A stretch of DNA of 34,517 bases, taken from the NCBI GenBank assembly GCA_903918195.1, contig CAIXDS010000055.1, positions 1-34,517 of the forward strand. The letters are read 5' to 3'. Below the pieces are notes generated by a model. That model was given only the letters and a program-made list of their open reading frames with translations. It was not told the origin of the DNA and did no database searches. Below, one piece after another: positions 15,967 through 23,483 of the stretch (positions are counted from its first letter, which is position 1; every line of letters begins with the position of its first letter). This DNA comes from an uncultured Acetobacteraceae bacterium (lineage in GTDB: Bacteria > Pseudomonadota > Alphaproteobacteria > Acetobacterales > Acetobacteraceae). A program made the translations under genes and the position numbers.

Positions 15967-17016
15967 ATGCACATTCCTTGTCGCCCACTCGGACTCGCCG
16001 CCCTGCTTTTCGCCGGCCTGCTGTATGGGGGCAGCGCCGCGGCACGCGATCTCACCGTCGTCTCCTGGGGCGGCGCCTACCAGGATGCCCAGAAGAAAGT
16101 CTATTTCGAGCCGTTCACGGCGGCGACGAAAATCCCGCTGACCGACGAATCCTGGGACGGCGGCATCGGTGTGCTGCGCGCCAAGGTTGAAGGCGGCAAC
16201 GCGCCCTGGGACGTGGTGCAGGTCGAGAGCGAGGAACTGGCGCTCGGCTGCGAGGAAGGGCTGTTCCAGAAGCTCGACTACAACCGCCTCGGTGGCAAAA
16301 CGTCCTTTCTGCCCGCGGCGGTGAGCCCGTGCGGCATCGGCGCCATCGTCTATGATTTCGTCCTCGGCTACGACCGCGACAAGATTCATGTGGCGCCGAA
16401 GGGCTGGGCCGATTTCTTCGACACCAAGAAATATCCGGGCAAGCGCGCATTGCGCCAGGGGCCGAAGACGACGCTGGAGATCGCCCTGATCGGCGACGGG
16501 GTGGCGCCGGCTGACGTGTACAAGGTGCTCGCCACCGAAGCCGGGATTGTCCGCGCCTTCCGCAAGCTCGACACCATCAAGGAGGACCTCGTCTGGTGGA
16601 AGGCCGGCGCGCAGCCGCCGCAGTTGCTGGCTTCGGGCGAGGTGGCGATGACCTCGGTCTATAACGGCCGCATCGATGCGGCGAACCGCAACGAGCACAA
16701 GAATTTCGGCGTCGTCTGGAACGGGGCGCTGTACACCATCGACAGTTGGGTGATCCTGAAGGGCTCGCCCAACACCGACGCCGCCTACCAGTTCCTGAAC
16801 TTCGCCAGCGCCGCCGAGAACCAGGCCAAGCTGCCACAGTACATCGCCTACGGCGTGCCCAACAAGCGGGCGAACTCCCTGATCGCCCCCGAATTCCTCG
16901 CGGCGCTGCCGACCAACCCGGTCAACCTGCGGTCGGCCACGGAAGTCAGCGACACGTTCTGGCTGGAGAACCTCGACCGCCTGACCGAGCGGTTCAACAA
17001 ATGGGCCGCGAAGTAA
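15967..17016 (+). CDS. potD: Periplasmic polyamine-type substrate-binding protein
   Basis: The 349-residue protein has a Sec signal (GLAALLFAGLLYGGSAAA, cleavage near residue 26) and a mature N-terminus RDLTVVSWGGAYQDAQKKVY, typical of the PotD/PotF family (extracellular solute-binding protein family 1/13). Conserved stretches include APWDVVQVESEE, the GWADFFDTKKYPGKRAL segment and the late SWVILKGSPNTDAAYQFLNF. Length fits PotD (348). The start ATG 15967 follows GAGAGAGAAAG. Located between ATPase and permease genes of the same system. It should capture a polyamine or similar cation in the periplasm; I cannot define the ligand from residues seen. Confidence 0.9.
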   Translation: MHIPCRPLGLAALLFAGLLYGGSAAARDLTVVSWGGAYQDAQKKVYFEPFTAATKIPLTDESWDGGIGVLRAKVEGGNAPWDVVQVESEELALGCEEGLFQKLDYNRLGGKTSFLPAAVSPCGIGAIVYDFVLGYDRDKIHVAPKGWADFFDTKKYPGKRALRQGPKTTLEIALIGDGVAPADVYKVLATEAGIVRAFRKLDTIKEDLVWWKAGAQPPQLLASGEVAMTSVYNGRIDAANRNEHKNFGVVWNGALYTIDSWVILKGSPNTDAAYQFLNFASAAENQAKLPQYIAYGVPNKRANSLIAPEFLAALPTNPVNLRSATEVSDTFWLENLDRLTERFNKWAAK

Positions 17017-17087
17017 CACGCCTTCCGTCGCGGCCGGGGAAGCCTTTTCCCGGCCGTGTGAAGCTGCTTCGAGATCAGGATGGCGCC

Positions 17088-18323
17088 GTGTCCGCACCCC
17101 TCGCCTCGCTCAAGCTGCGCCTGCGGCGGGTCGAACGGGCCCGCCAGCTTCGCCATGCCGTGCTGATCCTGCCGCTGCTGCTGTTCCTCGGCTTCACCTT
17201 CCTGGTGCCGATCGGCACTATGCTGTGGCACGCCGTGGATGATCCCGATGTCGCCCGCGTGCTGCCGCGCACCGTCGCCGCGCTGCACGGCTGGAATGGC
17301 CAGGCGCTGCCCGGCGAGGCCACCTTCGCCGCCCTCGCCGCCGATCTTGATGACGCCGCGCGCGAACAGACCACATCGACCGCCGCCAAGCGGCTGAACT
17401 ACGACGTGGCCGGATTCCGTTCGCTGCTGATGAATACCGCCCGCCATCTCGAGGCCGAGCCCCCCGCCGCGGGCGACGCGCAGGCGACGCTGCTGGCGAT
17501 CGACCCGCGCTGGGGAGACCTGGAGAGCTGGGGCGCGATCCATCGCGCCTCCGGGCCATTGACCGATTTCTATCTGCTGGCAGCCCTCGACCTGCACCGC
17601 ACCGCCGACGGGCATATCGCCGCCACGCCGGCCGAGCAGGCGGTCTATGTCGATGTGCTGCTGCGCACGCTGGAAATCGGCTTCATCGTCACCGCGCTGT
17701 GTCTGCTGCTCGGTTTTCCAACCGCCTACCTGCTGGCGAGCCTGCCGGCGCGGCAGGCGAACCTGTTCATGATTTTTGTTCTGTTACCGTTTTGGACGTC
17801 GCTGCTGGTACGCATCTGCGCCTGGATCGTGCTGCTGCAGGGCAACGGGCTGGTGAACGGGCTGCTGCTGTGGTCCGGCTTGGTGGACGCGCCACTGCGG
17901 CTGATCTTCAACCGCACCGGCGTCTATATCGCGATGACGCACGTGCTGCTGCCGTTCATGATCCTGCCGCTGTACAGCAGCATGAAAGCAATCTCGCCGG
18001 CCTATATGCGGGCCGCCGCCTCGCTCGGGGCGCCGCCCTGGCGGGCGTTCGTGCAGATCTATCTGCCGCAGACCCTGCCCGGAATCGGCGCCGGCTCGCT
18101 GCTCGTGTTCATCCTGTGCATCGGCTACTATATCACGCCCGCGCTGGTGGGCGGCGGCGGCGACCAGATGATCAGCTACTTCATCGCCTTCTTCACCAAC
18201 GAGACGGTGAACTGGGGCATGGCCGCCGCCCTCGGCACGGTGCTGCTGACGGTCACGACATTGCTGGCGATGGCCTATGCAAGGCTGGTCGCGGACCGTC
18301 AAACCACCGGAGGACTGAAGTGA
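17088..18323 (+). CDS. potB: ABC transporter permease (PotB-like) with large periplasmic insertion
   Basis: The 411-residue permease starts at GTG 17088 (AGGA 8 nt upstream); an ATG at 17080 is in another frame. Membrane segment 1 (HAVLILPLLLFLGFTFLV) is followed by a hydrophilic loop of about 140 residues (~45-185) before the standard permease core, beginning VDVLLRTLEIGFIVTAL. The core holds the EAA-type coupling motif AAASLGAPPWRAFVQIYLPQ and five more hydrophobic segments. E. coli PotB lacks such a long loop (275-285 residues in total); longer versions occur in related transporter subgroups. The stop TGA overlaps the GTG of the next permease gene, so the two are translationally coupled. 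Confidence 0.9.
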   Translation: MSAPLASLKLRLRRVERARQLRHAVLILPLLLFLGFTFLVPIGTMLWHAVDDPDVARVLPRTVAALHGWNGQALPGEATFAALAADLDDAAREQTTSTAAKRLNYDVAGFRSLLMNTARHLEAEPPAAGDAQATLLAIDPRWGDLESWGAIHRASGPLTDFYLLAALDLHRTADGHIAATPAEQAVYVDVLLRTLEIGFIVTALCLLLGFPTAYLLASLPARQANLFMIFVLLPFWTSLLVRICAWIVLLQGNGLVNGLLLWSGLVDAPLRLIFNRTGVYIAMTHVLLPFMILPLYSSMKAISPAYMRAAASLGAPPWRAFVQIYLPQTLPGIGAGSLLVFILCIGYYITPALVGGGGDQMISYFIAFFTNETVNWGMAAALGTVLLTVTTLLAMAYARLVADRQTTGGLK

Positions 18324-19153
18324 GAACCGCGAACCAGACCCCGCGCACGGCGGGTCAGCGCCTTGGCTGGATGGGCGTGGTGATCGTGTCGGGCCTGGTG
18401 TTCTTCTTCCTGATGGCGCCGGTGATGGCAATCATTCCGCTCTCGTTCAGCTCCGGCGGCTATCTGCTGTATCCGCTGCCGGGCCTGAGCCTGCGCTGGT
18501 ATCAGGAGTTCCTGGGCTCGGCACGCTGGATGATGGCGCTGCGCAACAGCATGGTGATCGGCGTGAGCACGACCGTGCTGGCGATGCTGCTCGGCACGCT
18601 GGCGGCACTCGGTCTTTCGCAATGGCGCAGCCGGTTGAAACCGCTGGTGCTGGCGGTGCTGTTGTCGCCGATGGTGGTGCCGGTGGTGATCACCGCGGTC
18701 GGGCTGTATTTCTTCTTCGCCCCGCTCGGTCTGACCAACAGCTTTGCCGGGCTGATCCTGGCGCACACGGCCCTCGCGGTGCCGTTCGTGGTGGTCACCG
18801 TGAGCGCGACGCTGCAAGGGTTCGACCAGACGCTCGTGCGGGCGGCGGCCTCGCTCGGGGCGACGCCGCTGGCCGCCTTCCGCATGGTGACCCTGCCGCT
18901 GATCCTGCCCGGCATTGCCTCGGGCGCGCTGTTCGCCTTCGCCACCTCCTTCGACGAAGTGGTGGTGGTGCTGTTCATGGCCGGGCCCGACCAGCGCACC
19001 CTGCCGCGCGAGATGTTCGCCGGCATTCGCGAGAACATCAGCCCCGCCATCACCGCCGCGGCGGCGCTGCTGACGCTGTTCTCGGTGGCGCTGCTGGCGG
19101 CGTTGGAAGCGCTGCGCCGGCGCGGCGAGCGGCTGCGGGCGGGCGGTGCCTGA
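18320..19153 (+). CDS. potC: ABC transporter permease (PotC-like)
   Basis: The 277-residue inner-membrane protein starts at GTG 18320, which overlaps the preceding stop (GTGA) and follows CGGAGGA. There are six hydrophobic segments, beginning with VVIVSGLVFFFLMAPVMAII. The coupling motif AAASLGATPLAAFRMVTLPL and the later FATSFDEVVVVLFM are characteristic of PotC/PotI. With the PotB-like partner it forms the heterodimeric channel. The stop is 6 bp before the LysR gene, indicating co-transcription. Confidence 0.92.
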   Translation: MRTANQTPRTAGQRLGWMGVVIVSGLVFFFLMAPVMAIIPLSFSSGGYLLYPLPGLSLRWYQEFLGSARWMMALRNSMVIGVSTTVLAMLLGTLAALGLSQWRSRLKPLVLAVLLSPMVVPVVITAVGLYFFFAPLGLTNSFAGLILAHTALAVPFVVVTVSATLQGFDQTLVRAAASLGATPLAAFRMVTLPLILPGIASGALFAFATSFDEVVVVLFMAGPDQRTLPREMFAGIRENISPAITAAAALLTLFSVALLAALEALRRRGERLRAGGA

Positions 19154-19159
19154 CGGGGC

Positions 19160-20047
19160 ATGGCGCGGATACCGCCCTTCCCCGCGCTGCGCGCCTTCGA
19201 GGCAGTGGCCCGCCATTGCAGCGTGCGCAAAGCCGCCGAGGAACTGGGGATCGACCACACCGTGGTCAGCCGGCACCTGCGCAGCCTGCAGATGCTGCTG
19301 GACGTGCAACTGGTACGAACCTCCCGCCAGGGGGTGGCGCTGACCACGGCCGGCGCCGAATACGCCGCCGGCCTCACCCGCATCCTGGCCGACCTGACCA
19401 TGGCAACCGCGCGGGTGGATTGCAGCCGCCGCTCGGCCAATCTCAGTATCTGGTCGATCCCCGGTTTCGCGCTGCGCTGGCTGATGCCGCGACTGCCGGA
19501 TTTCTACGCGCTGTATCCCTCGATCGAGATCAGCGTGCGGCCGCACGACAGCATGGCCGACCTCGCCGGGTTCGAAGCCGACGCGCAGATCATCTACGGC
19601 GAGGTGACGGCCCCGGCGCTGCGCAGTGCCGTCATCGTGCGACCGCGCGTGTTCCCGGTGGCAAGCCCCTACTGGGCGGCGGCGCACCGGTCGGTGCAGA
19701 GCCCGGCCGACCTGGTGTCGATGCCGCTGATCCACGAGGAAAGCCATGCCCAGTGGCGCGCCTGGTTTGCCGCCCTCGGCGTCGATCCGCCCGACCCGTT
19801 GCGCGGTCCGCGGCTGTGGCACGCCAATCTCGCGCTGGAGGCAGCCAAGCTCGGCCAGGGAGTGGCGCTCGGCAACGAGTTGCTGTGCGCGGGCGAACTC
19901 GCCGCCGGGGAGTTGACCGAGATCGGCAGCAGCACCATCGCGCTGCACCCCTACCGGTTCGTGACCCGCCGCGACCGCTGGAACGAACCCGCGCTGGCAC
20001 GGTTGCGCCACTGGATTCTGGCCCAGATGCAGCAGTTGCGCGTGTGA
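19160..20047 (+). CDS. LysR-type transcriptional regulator (GcvA-like)
   Basis: A 295-residue regulator. The N-terminal winged helix-turn-helix (~5-62) reads PPFPALRAFEAVARHCSVRKAAEEL, split here by the usual helix boundary, then DHTVVSRHLRSLQMLLDVQL. A linker helix leads to a periplasmic-binding-like effector domain (~90-290), starting with LSIWSIPGFALRWLMPRLPDF as in GcvA-type members. It lies 6 bp downstream of the last permease gene, so it is probably the operon's own regulator, with polyamine, GABA or a related compound as likely effector (inference). Candidate binding repeats are in the gabT/transporter divergent region. Confidence 0.92.
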   Translation: MARIPPFPALRAFEAVARHCSVRKAAEELGIDHTVVSRHLRSLQMLLDVQLVRTSRQGVALTTAGAEYAAGLTRILADLTMATARVDCSRRSANLSIWSIPGFALRWLMPRLPDFYALYPSIEISVRPHDSMADLAGFEADAQIIYGEVTAPALRSAVIVRPRVFPVASPYWAAAHRSVQSPADLVSMPLIHEESHAQWRAWFAALGVDPPDPLRGPRLWHANLALEAAKLGQGVALGNELLCAGELAAGELTEIGSSTIALHPYRFVTRRDRWNEPALARLRHWILAQMQQLRV

Positions 20048-20176
20048 GCAGGTCGCAGCGTGAGCACTTTGCCGAACCGCCCAGGATGCACAAACTGAGC
20101 TGGTATTCCGATCCAGCCAACTGGTGAACCGGAACACCAAATCAAGAATCCGCTTTGCGGCCGAGAAGCCGCCATT

Positions 20177-21475
20177 CTAGGGGCGCCGCGCGATGATCGC
20201 GTAATCCTGTGGCCCGAACAAGACTTCGTTGAGCATTTCGGCATCCGCCGTGGTCTCCTGCAGCAGCCCCTGGGTGAAGGGATGCAGCTTGAGAACCTGG
20301 ACATCGGAAAATCCACGATGCTGGACGATGAACCGAAGCACATCCGGCATCAACGGATTACGATGCGTCGGATCATTATAGAATGTCGTGGCACCAACCC
20401 GCATCGTTTCGGGATTTGGCGTCTCCAGGATCAATACCCCGCCGGGAATGAGGACACGGATGGCTTCATCGAGAAAGTCCACCAGAGTGGCGAACGGCAG
20501 ATGCTCAACCACATGGAATGCCGTCACGGCACTCCGGCCTGCATCCTCGATACTGTTAAGATGCTCCATGATGTCAGCATGGCGCGCATCAAGACCGAAC
20601 GAAAGGCTGCGTTCGACCATCATCCTGTTGATGTCAATGCCATATGCGTAGAATCCGTTCTCCTTCAGGAATTCGAGCCATTCTCCCCTGCCGCAGCCAA
20701 TGTCTATAACAGGCTTATCTTGCTGGCCGGCGCCTGCAAGCGAAAGTGGATCGGCATATGGTGCCAGTCGTGATTTTATATCCTTTCGACTGCCTCGGAA
20801 TACGTCCTCGAAAGTCAAATATAGCGAATCGAGACGTTGATCCACGATGTCGGTAGCAGATTCCTCAACCTGTTTCGTTGCCACCGGCATCGCCAAACGC
20901 GTAAGCCGCCGCTGTTGAAACAGAATCTCGCCCCGGAGTGCCACCAGTTGTTCGTTAAGAGATGTCGTCATGGTCGACGTCTCTGACGTAAGTGCCGCCA
21001 GGCGCGTCGAAACCTCTGACGTAAGTGCCGCCAGGCGCCATGGCACCGGCGTCATCGTGGTCGTCAGAGTGTCTAAGCGCCCACTCAAATCCTCGATTAC
21101 CGTCCTTCGATGTTCGCCCTGATTGATCAAGGCACGAATCTGGTCTTCGATTTCATCGATGCGCTGGTTCGCGGTCTCCGCTGCATACACACCAGAGATG
21201 GCACGCCTGAGGAGGGTACGAACGTGCAGCACAGCCCAGATCCAAACCGACACGCGGCTCATGAGCGAGCGGCGTGCGGTCGGTTCGTCAGTCATCTTGA
21301 TTTCTCCAGTCGTGTCTGCGCGCCGCACTTCGGCATCGAGCCTTACGACGTCCTCATGCGGCTCACCACCTTCCGGCGAAGATGATGTGGAACCGGAAAA
21401 CTTCGCGATCTCTAGTGAAACGCGCCGTTCCAATTCTCTGAAGTCAATTTTATCATTATTCCTCAAGAACAGCAT
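20177..21475 (-). CDS. SAM-dependent methyltransferase with N-terminal coiled coil
   Basis: The 432-residue protein (from ATG 21475, preceded by GGAGAGCG; alternatives are ATG 21490 and 21598) has a C-terminal class I methyltransferase domain (~220-420). Its SAM-binding motif is VIDIGCGRGEWLEFLKENG, then GIDINRMMVE and FHVVEHLPF. A long helical, Thr/Arg/Glu-rich section (~85-190) precedes it, including RIDEIEDQIRALINQGE and a duplicated 11-residue block RLAALTSExST. The arrangement recalls methyltransferases in O-antigen clusters that cap or modify glycan ends, for example the WbdD group where a coiled coil serves as a ruler; no kinase domain is seen here. The gene is clearly AT-richer than its neighbours, suggesting acquisition. 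The target is unknown. Confidence 0.85.
   Translation of the reverse strand: MLFLRNNDKIDFRELERRVSLEIAKFSGSTSSSPEGGEPHEDVVRLDAEVRRADTTGEIKMTDEPTARRSLMSRVSVWIWAVLHVRTLLRRAISGVYAAETANQRIDEIEDQIRALINQGEHRRTVIEDLSGRLDTLTTTMTPVPWRLAALTSEVSTRLAALTSETSTMTTSLNEQLVALRGEILFQQRRLTRLAMPVATKQVEESATDIVDQRLDSLYLTFEDVFRGSRKDIKSRLAPYADPLSLAGAGQQDKPVIDIGCGRGEWLEFLKENGFYAYGIDINRMMVERSLSFGLDARHADIMEHLNSIEDAGRSAVTAFHVVEHLPFATLVDFLDEAIRVLIPGGVLILETPNPETMRVGATTFYNDPTHRNPLMPDVLRFIVQHRGFSDVQVLKLHPFTQGLLQETTADAEMLNEVLFGPQDYAIIARRP
20981..21038. repeat. 33 bp tandem duplication inside the methyltransferase coiled coil
   Basis: The 25 bp string beginning CTCTGACGTAAGTGCCGCCA occurs at 20981-21005 and again at 21014-21038, a period of 33 bp (11 codons). 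It encodes two successive RLAALTSE(V/T)ST units. Eleven residues is a hendecad, a natural coiled-coil period, so the duplication lengthens the helix without breaking its register. Confidence 0.85.
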
Positions 21476-22090
21476 CGCTCTCCAACTCATCACGACCGTG
21501 ATCTCCCAGTGTCCACGATCTGCAGGTAGCAGCGCTCTCCGCAAGGTTTGATACGGAAGAACACGCGCTACCCCGATGCGATACCATATGCATATCACTG
21601 CGGTCGGCAGGTCACAAGGAACCCGGCCACCCAGGAATCCCCGAACAAACGGGCGATGGTTGCGGTTCCTGGCTGATCTGGCGGGGAAAGCGGCGCTCCC
21701 GGTTCGACGCGGTCGCGTGATCCACCTCTATCGGATCGTCTTGCACGGATGGAGAGTCTATTTGTGGATTTCTGCAACCGAAGCGGGTTGCCGCTTTTCG
21801 CACGGCAGAATTGCAATCCCAACAGATGGCTTCAATGGGATTACCGGCAACCGCTGCGTGCACACAACGCCAGCAGCACGGCAGGCACTCACGATAAATT
21901 GTAAACCAGCACTCGTGCGATGCTGGGCAACGACGTACGTACCAACCCCAACATGCTCGCAGGCATGATGTTCATTCCGTTCTGCCCGGTCGCGGCAACA
22001 GCGATGATGCCCGACGCAGAAAACGAAAGCAGCACCCGCAAGACAGTGGGATATTCGGTCGGAGCGGCGGATGCTGTAATCGTGCTGAAG
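21476..22090. other. AT-richer region without a convincing gene
   Basis: Apart from alternative methyltransferase starts (to 21598), this stretch holds only short frames on both strands with no recognisable family. The base composition stays below that of the flanks. It may be a remnant of decayed or acquired DNA; I saw no terminal inverted repeats or transposase motif. Confidence 0.5.
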
Positions 22091-22402
22091 TTACTGCAGC
22101 GCCTCGTTAAACTGGATTACCGGCTGCGTGGTGGTAAAATTCGGGATATCTGCGAAAATCTCCTGACCATGCTGTGCCGCCGCGGCCTGGAAGGCCTCCA
22201 GTGAGGTGAAATCCAGCAGCGCGATAGCAAGGTAGAGCGGCACGGTGCCGTCCGCACCGCTGCTGCCGCGCAGCACCCGTACCTCCTGCAGGCCCAACGC
22301 GCCCCAGCGTTGCTGCACCAGGGGAATATGGGTGCCCATGTAGTAGTCGAATGCAAAGGTCGCCGCAGGCGAAGCGGGGTATAATACGGTTATTACGATC
22401 AT
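22091..22402 (-). CDS. EthD family protein
   Basis: A 103-residue protein MIVITVLYPASPAATFAFDYYMGTHIPL (segment split: MIVITVLYP, then FDYYMGTHIPLV) with the ferredoxin-like alpha+beta dimer fold of the EthD family (PF07110). The H-x-P motif in the first helix region, GGSS-like loop and ALLDFTSLEAFQAA helix are characteristic. The start ATG 22402 has AGGGAG 8 nt upstream on the minus strand. Members are found near oxidative degradation systems (ethyl tert-butyl ether) or as stand-alone genes of unknown role; the reaction here is unknown. It is divergent from the DUF447 gene across 295 bp without other genes. Confidence 0.85.
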   Translation of the reverse strand: MIVITVLYPASPAATFAFDYYMGTHIPLVQQRWGALGLQEVRVLRGSSGADGTVPLYLAIALLDFTSLEAFQAAAAQHGQEIFADIPNFTTTQPVIQFNEALQ

Positions 22403-22697
22403 GACGTTCTCCCTGTTCTATTGTTACCGTCCGGTGGACCGTCCTGGTCCGGCGCCTTCCCGATCGCATGGATTCCTGTGGTCTTTGCTCCCTGCACATC
22501 CGGTAGGGCAACAAGGACGAAGACCGTCGTGACCATGCGCCCGCGAAGCCGTTGCGCGCCGTTCGTTTTGGACGTTTTATCCCTGACAGCATGAACAATC
22601 TGTGGTGCTTGTTCAAGAGGGACGCGGGTTCGCAGGTTGGTCGCCTGTCGCGCGCCGCGTCTGACCGGGGTCTGTCACATACCGAGAATGAAGCGCT

Positions 22698-23264
22698 ATG
22701 CCAATGATACGTGAGACGATCGTCACGACTCTCTCGGCCGATGGCGTGGTCCACATCGCGCCGTTCGGCCTGATCGAAGAGGAAGGCGGCTGGATCATCG
22801 CGCCTTTCCGGCCCTCGACCACGCTCGACAACCTGCTGGCACGACCGGCGCTTGTCGCCAACCATACTGACGATGTCCGCATCTTCGCGGGGTGCCTCAC
22901 CGGCCGGCGCACCTGGCCGTACGTGTCCTTGCGCGGGGGGGGGCCGCCGCGTCTGGCCGCAGCACTCGCACATGAGGAACTCGCCGTCATGCGCATAGAA
23001 CAGGACGAACAGCGCCCGCGTTTTCATTGTCGTGTGCTGCACAGGGAGACGCATGCCCCGTTCCGCGGTTTCAACCGCGCGCAGGCAGCAGTGATCGAGG
23101 CGGCAATCCTGGTCAGCCGCCTGCGCTTCCTGCCGCGCGACAAGGTGAATCGGGAACTCGCCTACCTGGAGATTGCCATCGGCAAGACTGCTGGCGATGA
23201 CGAGCGCGAGGCGTGGTCGTGGTTAATGGAAATTGTGCACGAAAGCCGAAGCATTACGACATGA
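22698..23264 (+). CDS. DUF447 family protein (FMN-binding split-barrel type)
   Basis: A 188-residue soluble protein. IRETIVTTLSADGVVHIAPFG, spread over residues ~4-24, then RPSTTLDNLLARPALVANHTDD and, later, NRAQAAVIEAAILVSRLRFLP match DUF447 (PF04289), a family with a flavin-reductase-like split barrel. From memory, related genes occur next to tetrahydromethanopterin/one-carbon genes in archaea and methylotrophs; no such genes are visible here, so no role can be assigned. Start ATG 22698 is chosen by homology; a second ATG follows at 22704. It ends convergent to hpnN. Confidence 0.8.
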   Translation: MPMIRETIVTTLSADGVVHIAPFGLIEEEGGWIIAPFRPSTTLDNLLARPALVANHTDDVRIFAGCLTGRRTWPYVSLRGGGPPRLAAALAHEELAVMRIEQDEQRPRFHCRVLHRETHAPFRGFNRAQAAVIEAAILVSRLRFLPRDKVNRELAYLEIAIGKTAGDDEREAWSWLMEIVHESRSITT

Positions 23265-23272
23265 ATTCTGTA

Positions 23273-23290
23273 ATGGAATAATAATTCCAT
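23273..23290. terminator. AT-rich inverted repeat after the DUF447 gene, possible weak terminator
   Basis: ATGGAAT (23273-23279) and ATTCCAT (23284-23290) form a perfect 7 bp stem with a 4 nt loop, 8 bp after the stop and followed by ATTTTAT. The stem is AT-rich, so termination would be weak; it might instead be a protein site. Confidence 0.3.
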
Positions 23291-23483
23291 ATTTTATCGG
23301 GTCACCACACGATTTGTACAAAACTGCGCGCTAACGGGCCATGCAGATAGGCATTGCCTTTCAGCGCGATTCTGAAAGAGGGTTTTGAAAGGAAACTCCC
23401 CAGAACTCGCCGTGCCGTGCAACGTGGTGGTGCCCCCCGCTTTTTACGGCCCAAACAGCGAGGAGCCGCATTCTTCGTTGCCG

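Noticed and set aside
18299..20140. 613-codon minus-strand frame over the permease and LysR genes
   Set aside because: The translation is His/Gln/Arg-rich and non-homologous; plus-strand genes have diagnostic motifs.
21599..22090. Insertion-sequence remnant in the geneless stretch
   Set aside because: No transposase motif, terminal inverted repeats or target duplication could be found in any frame.
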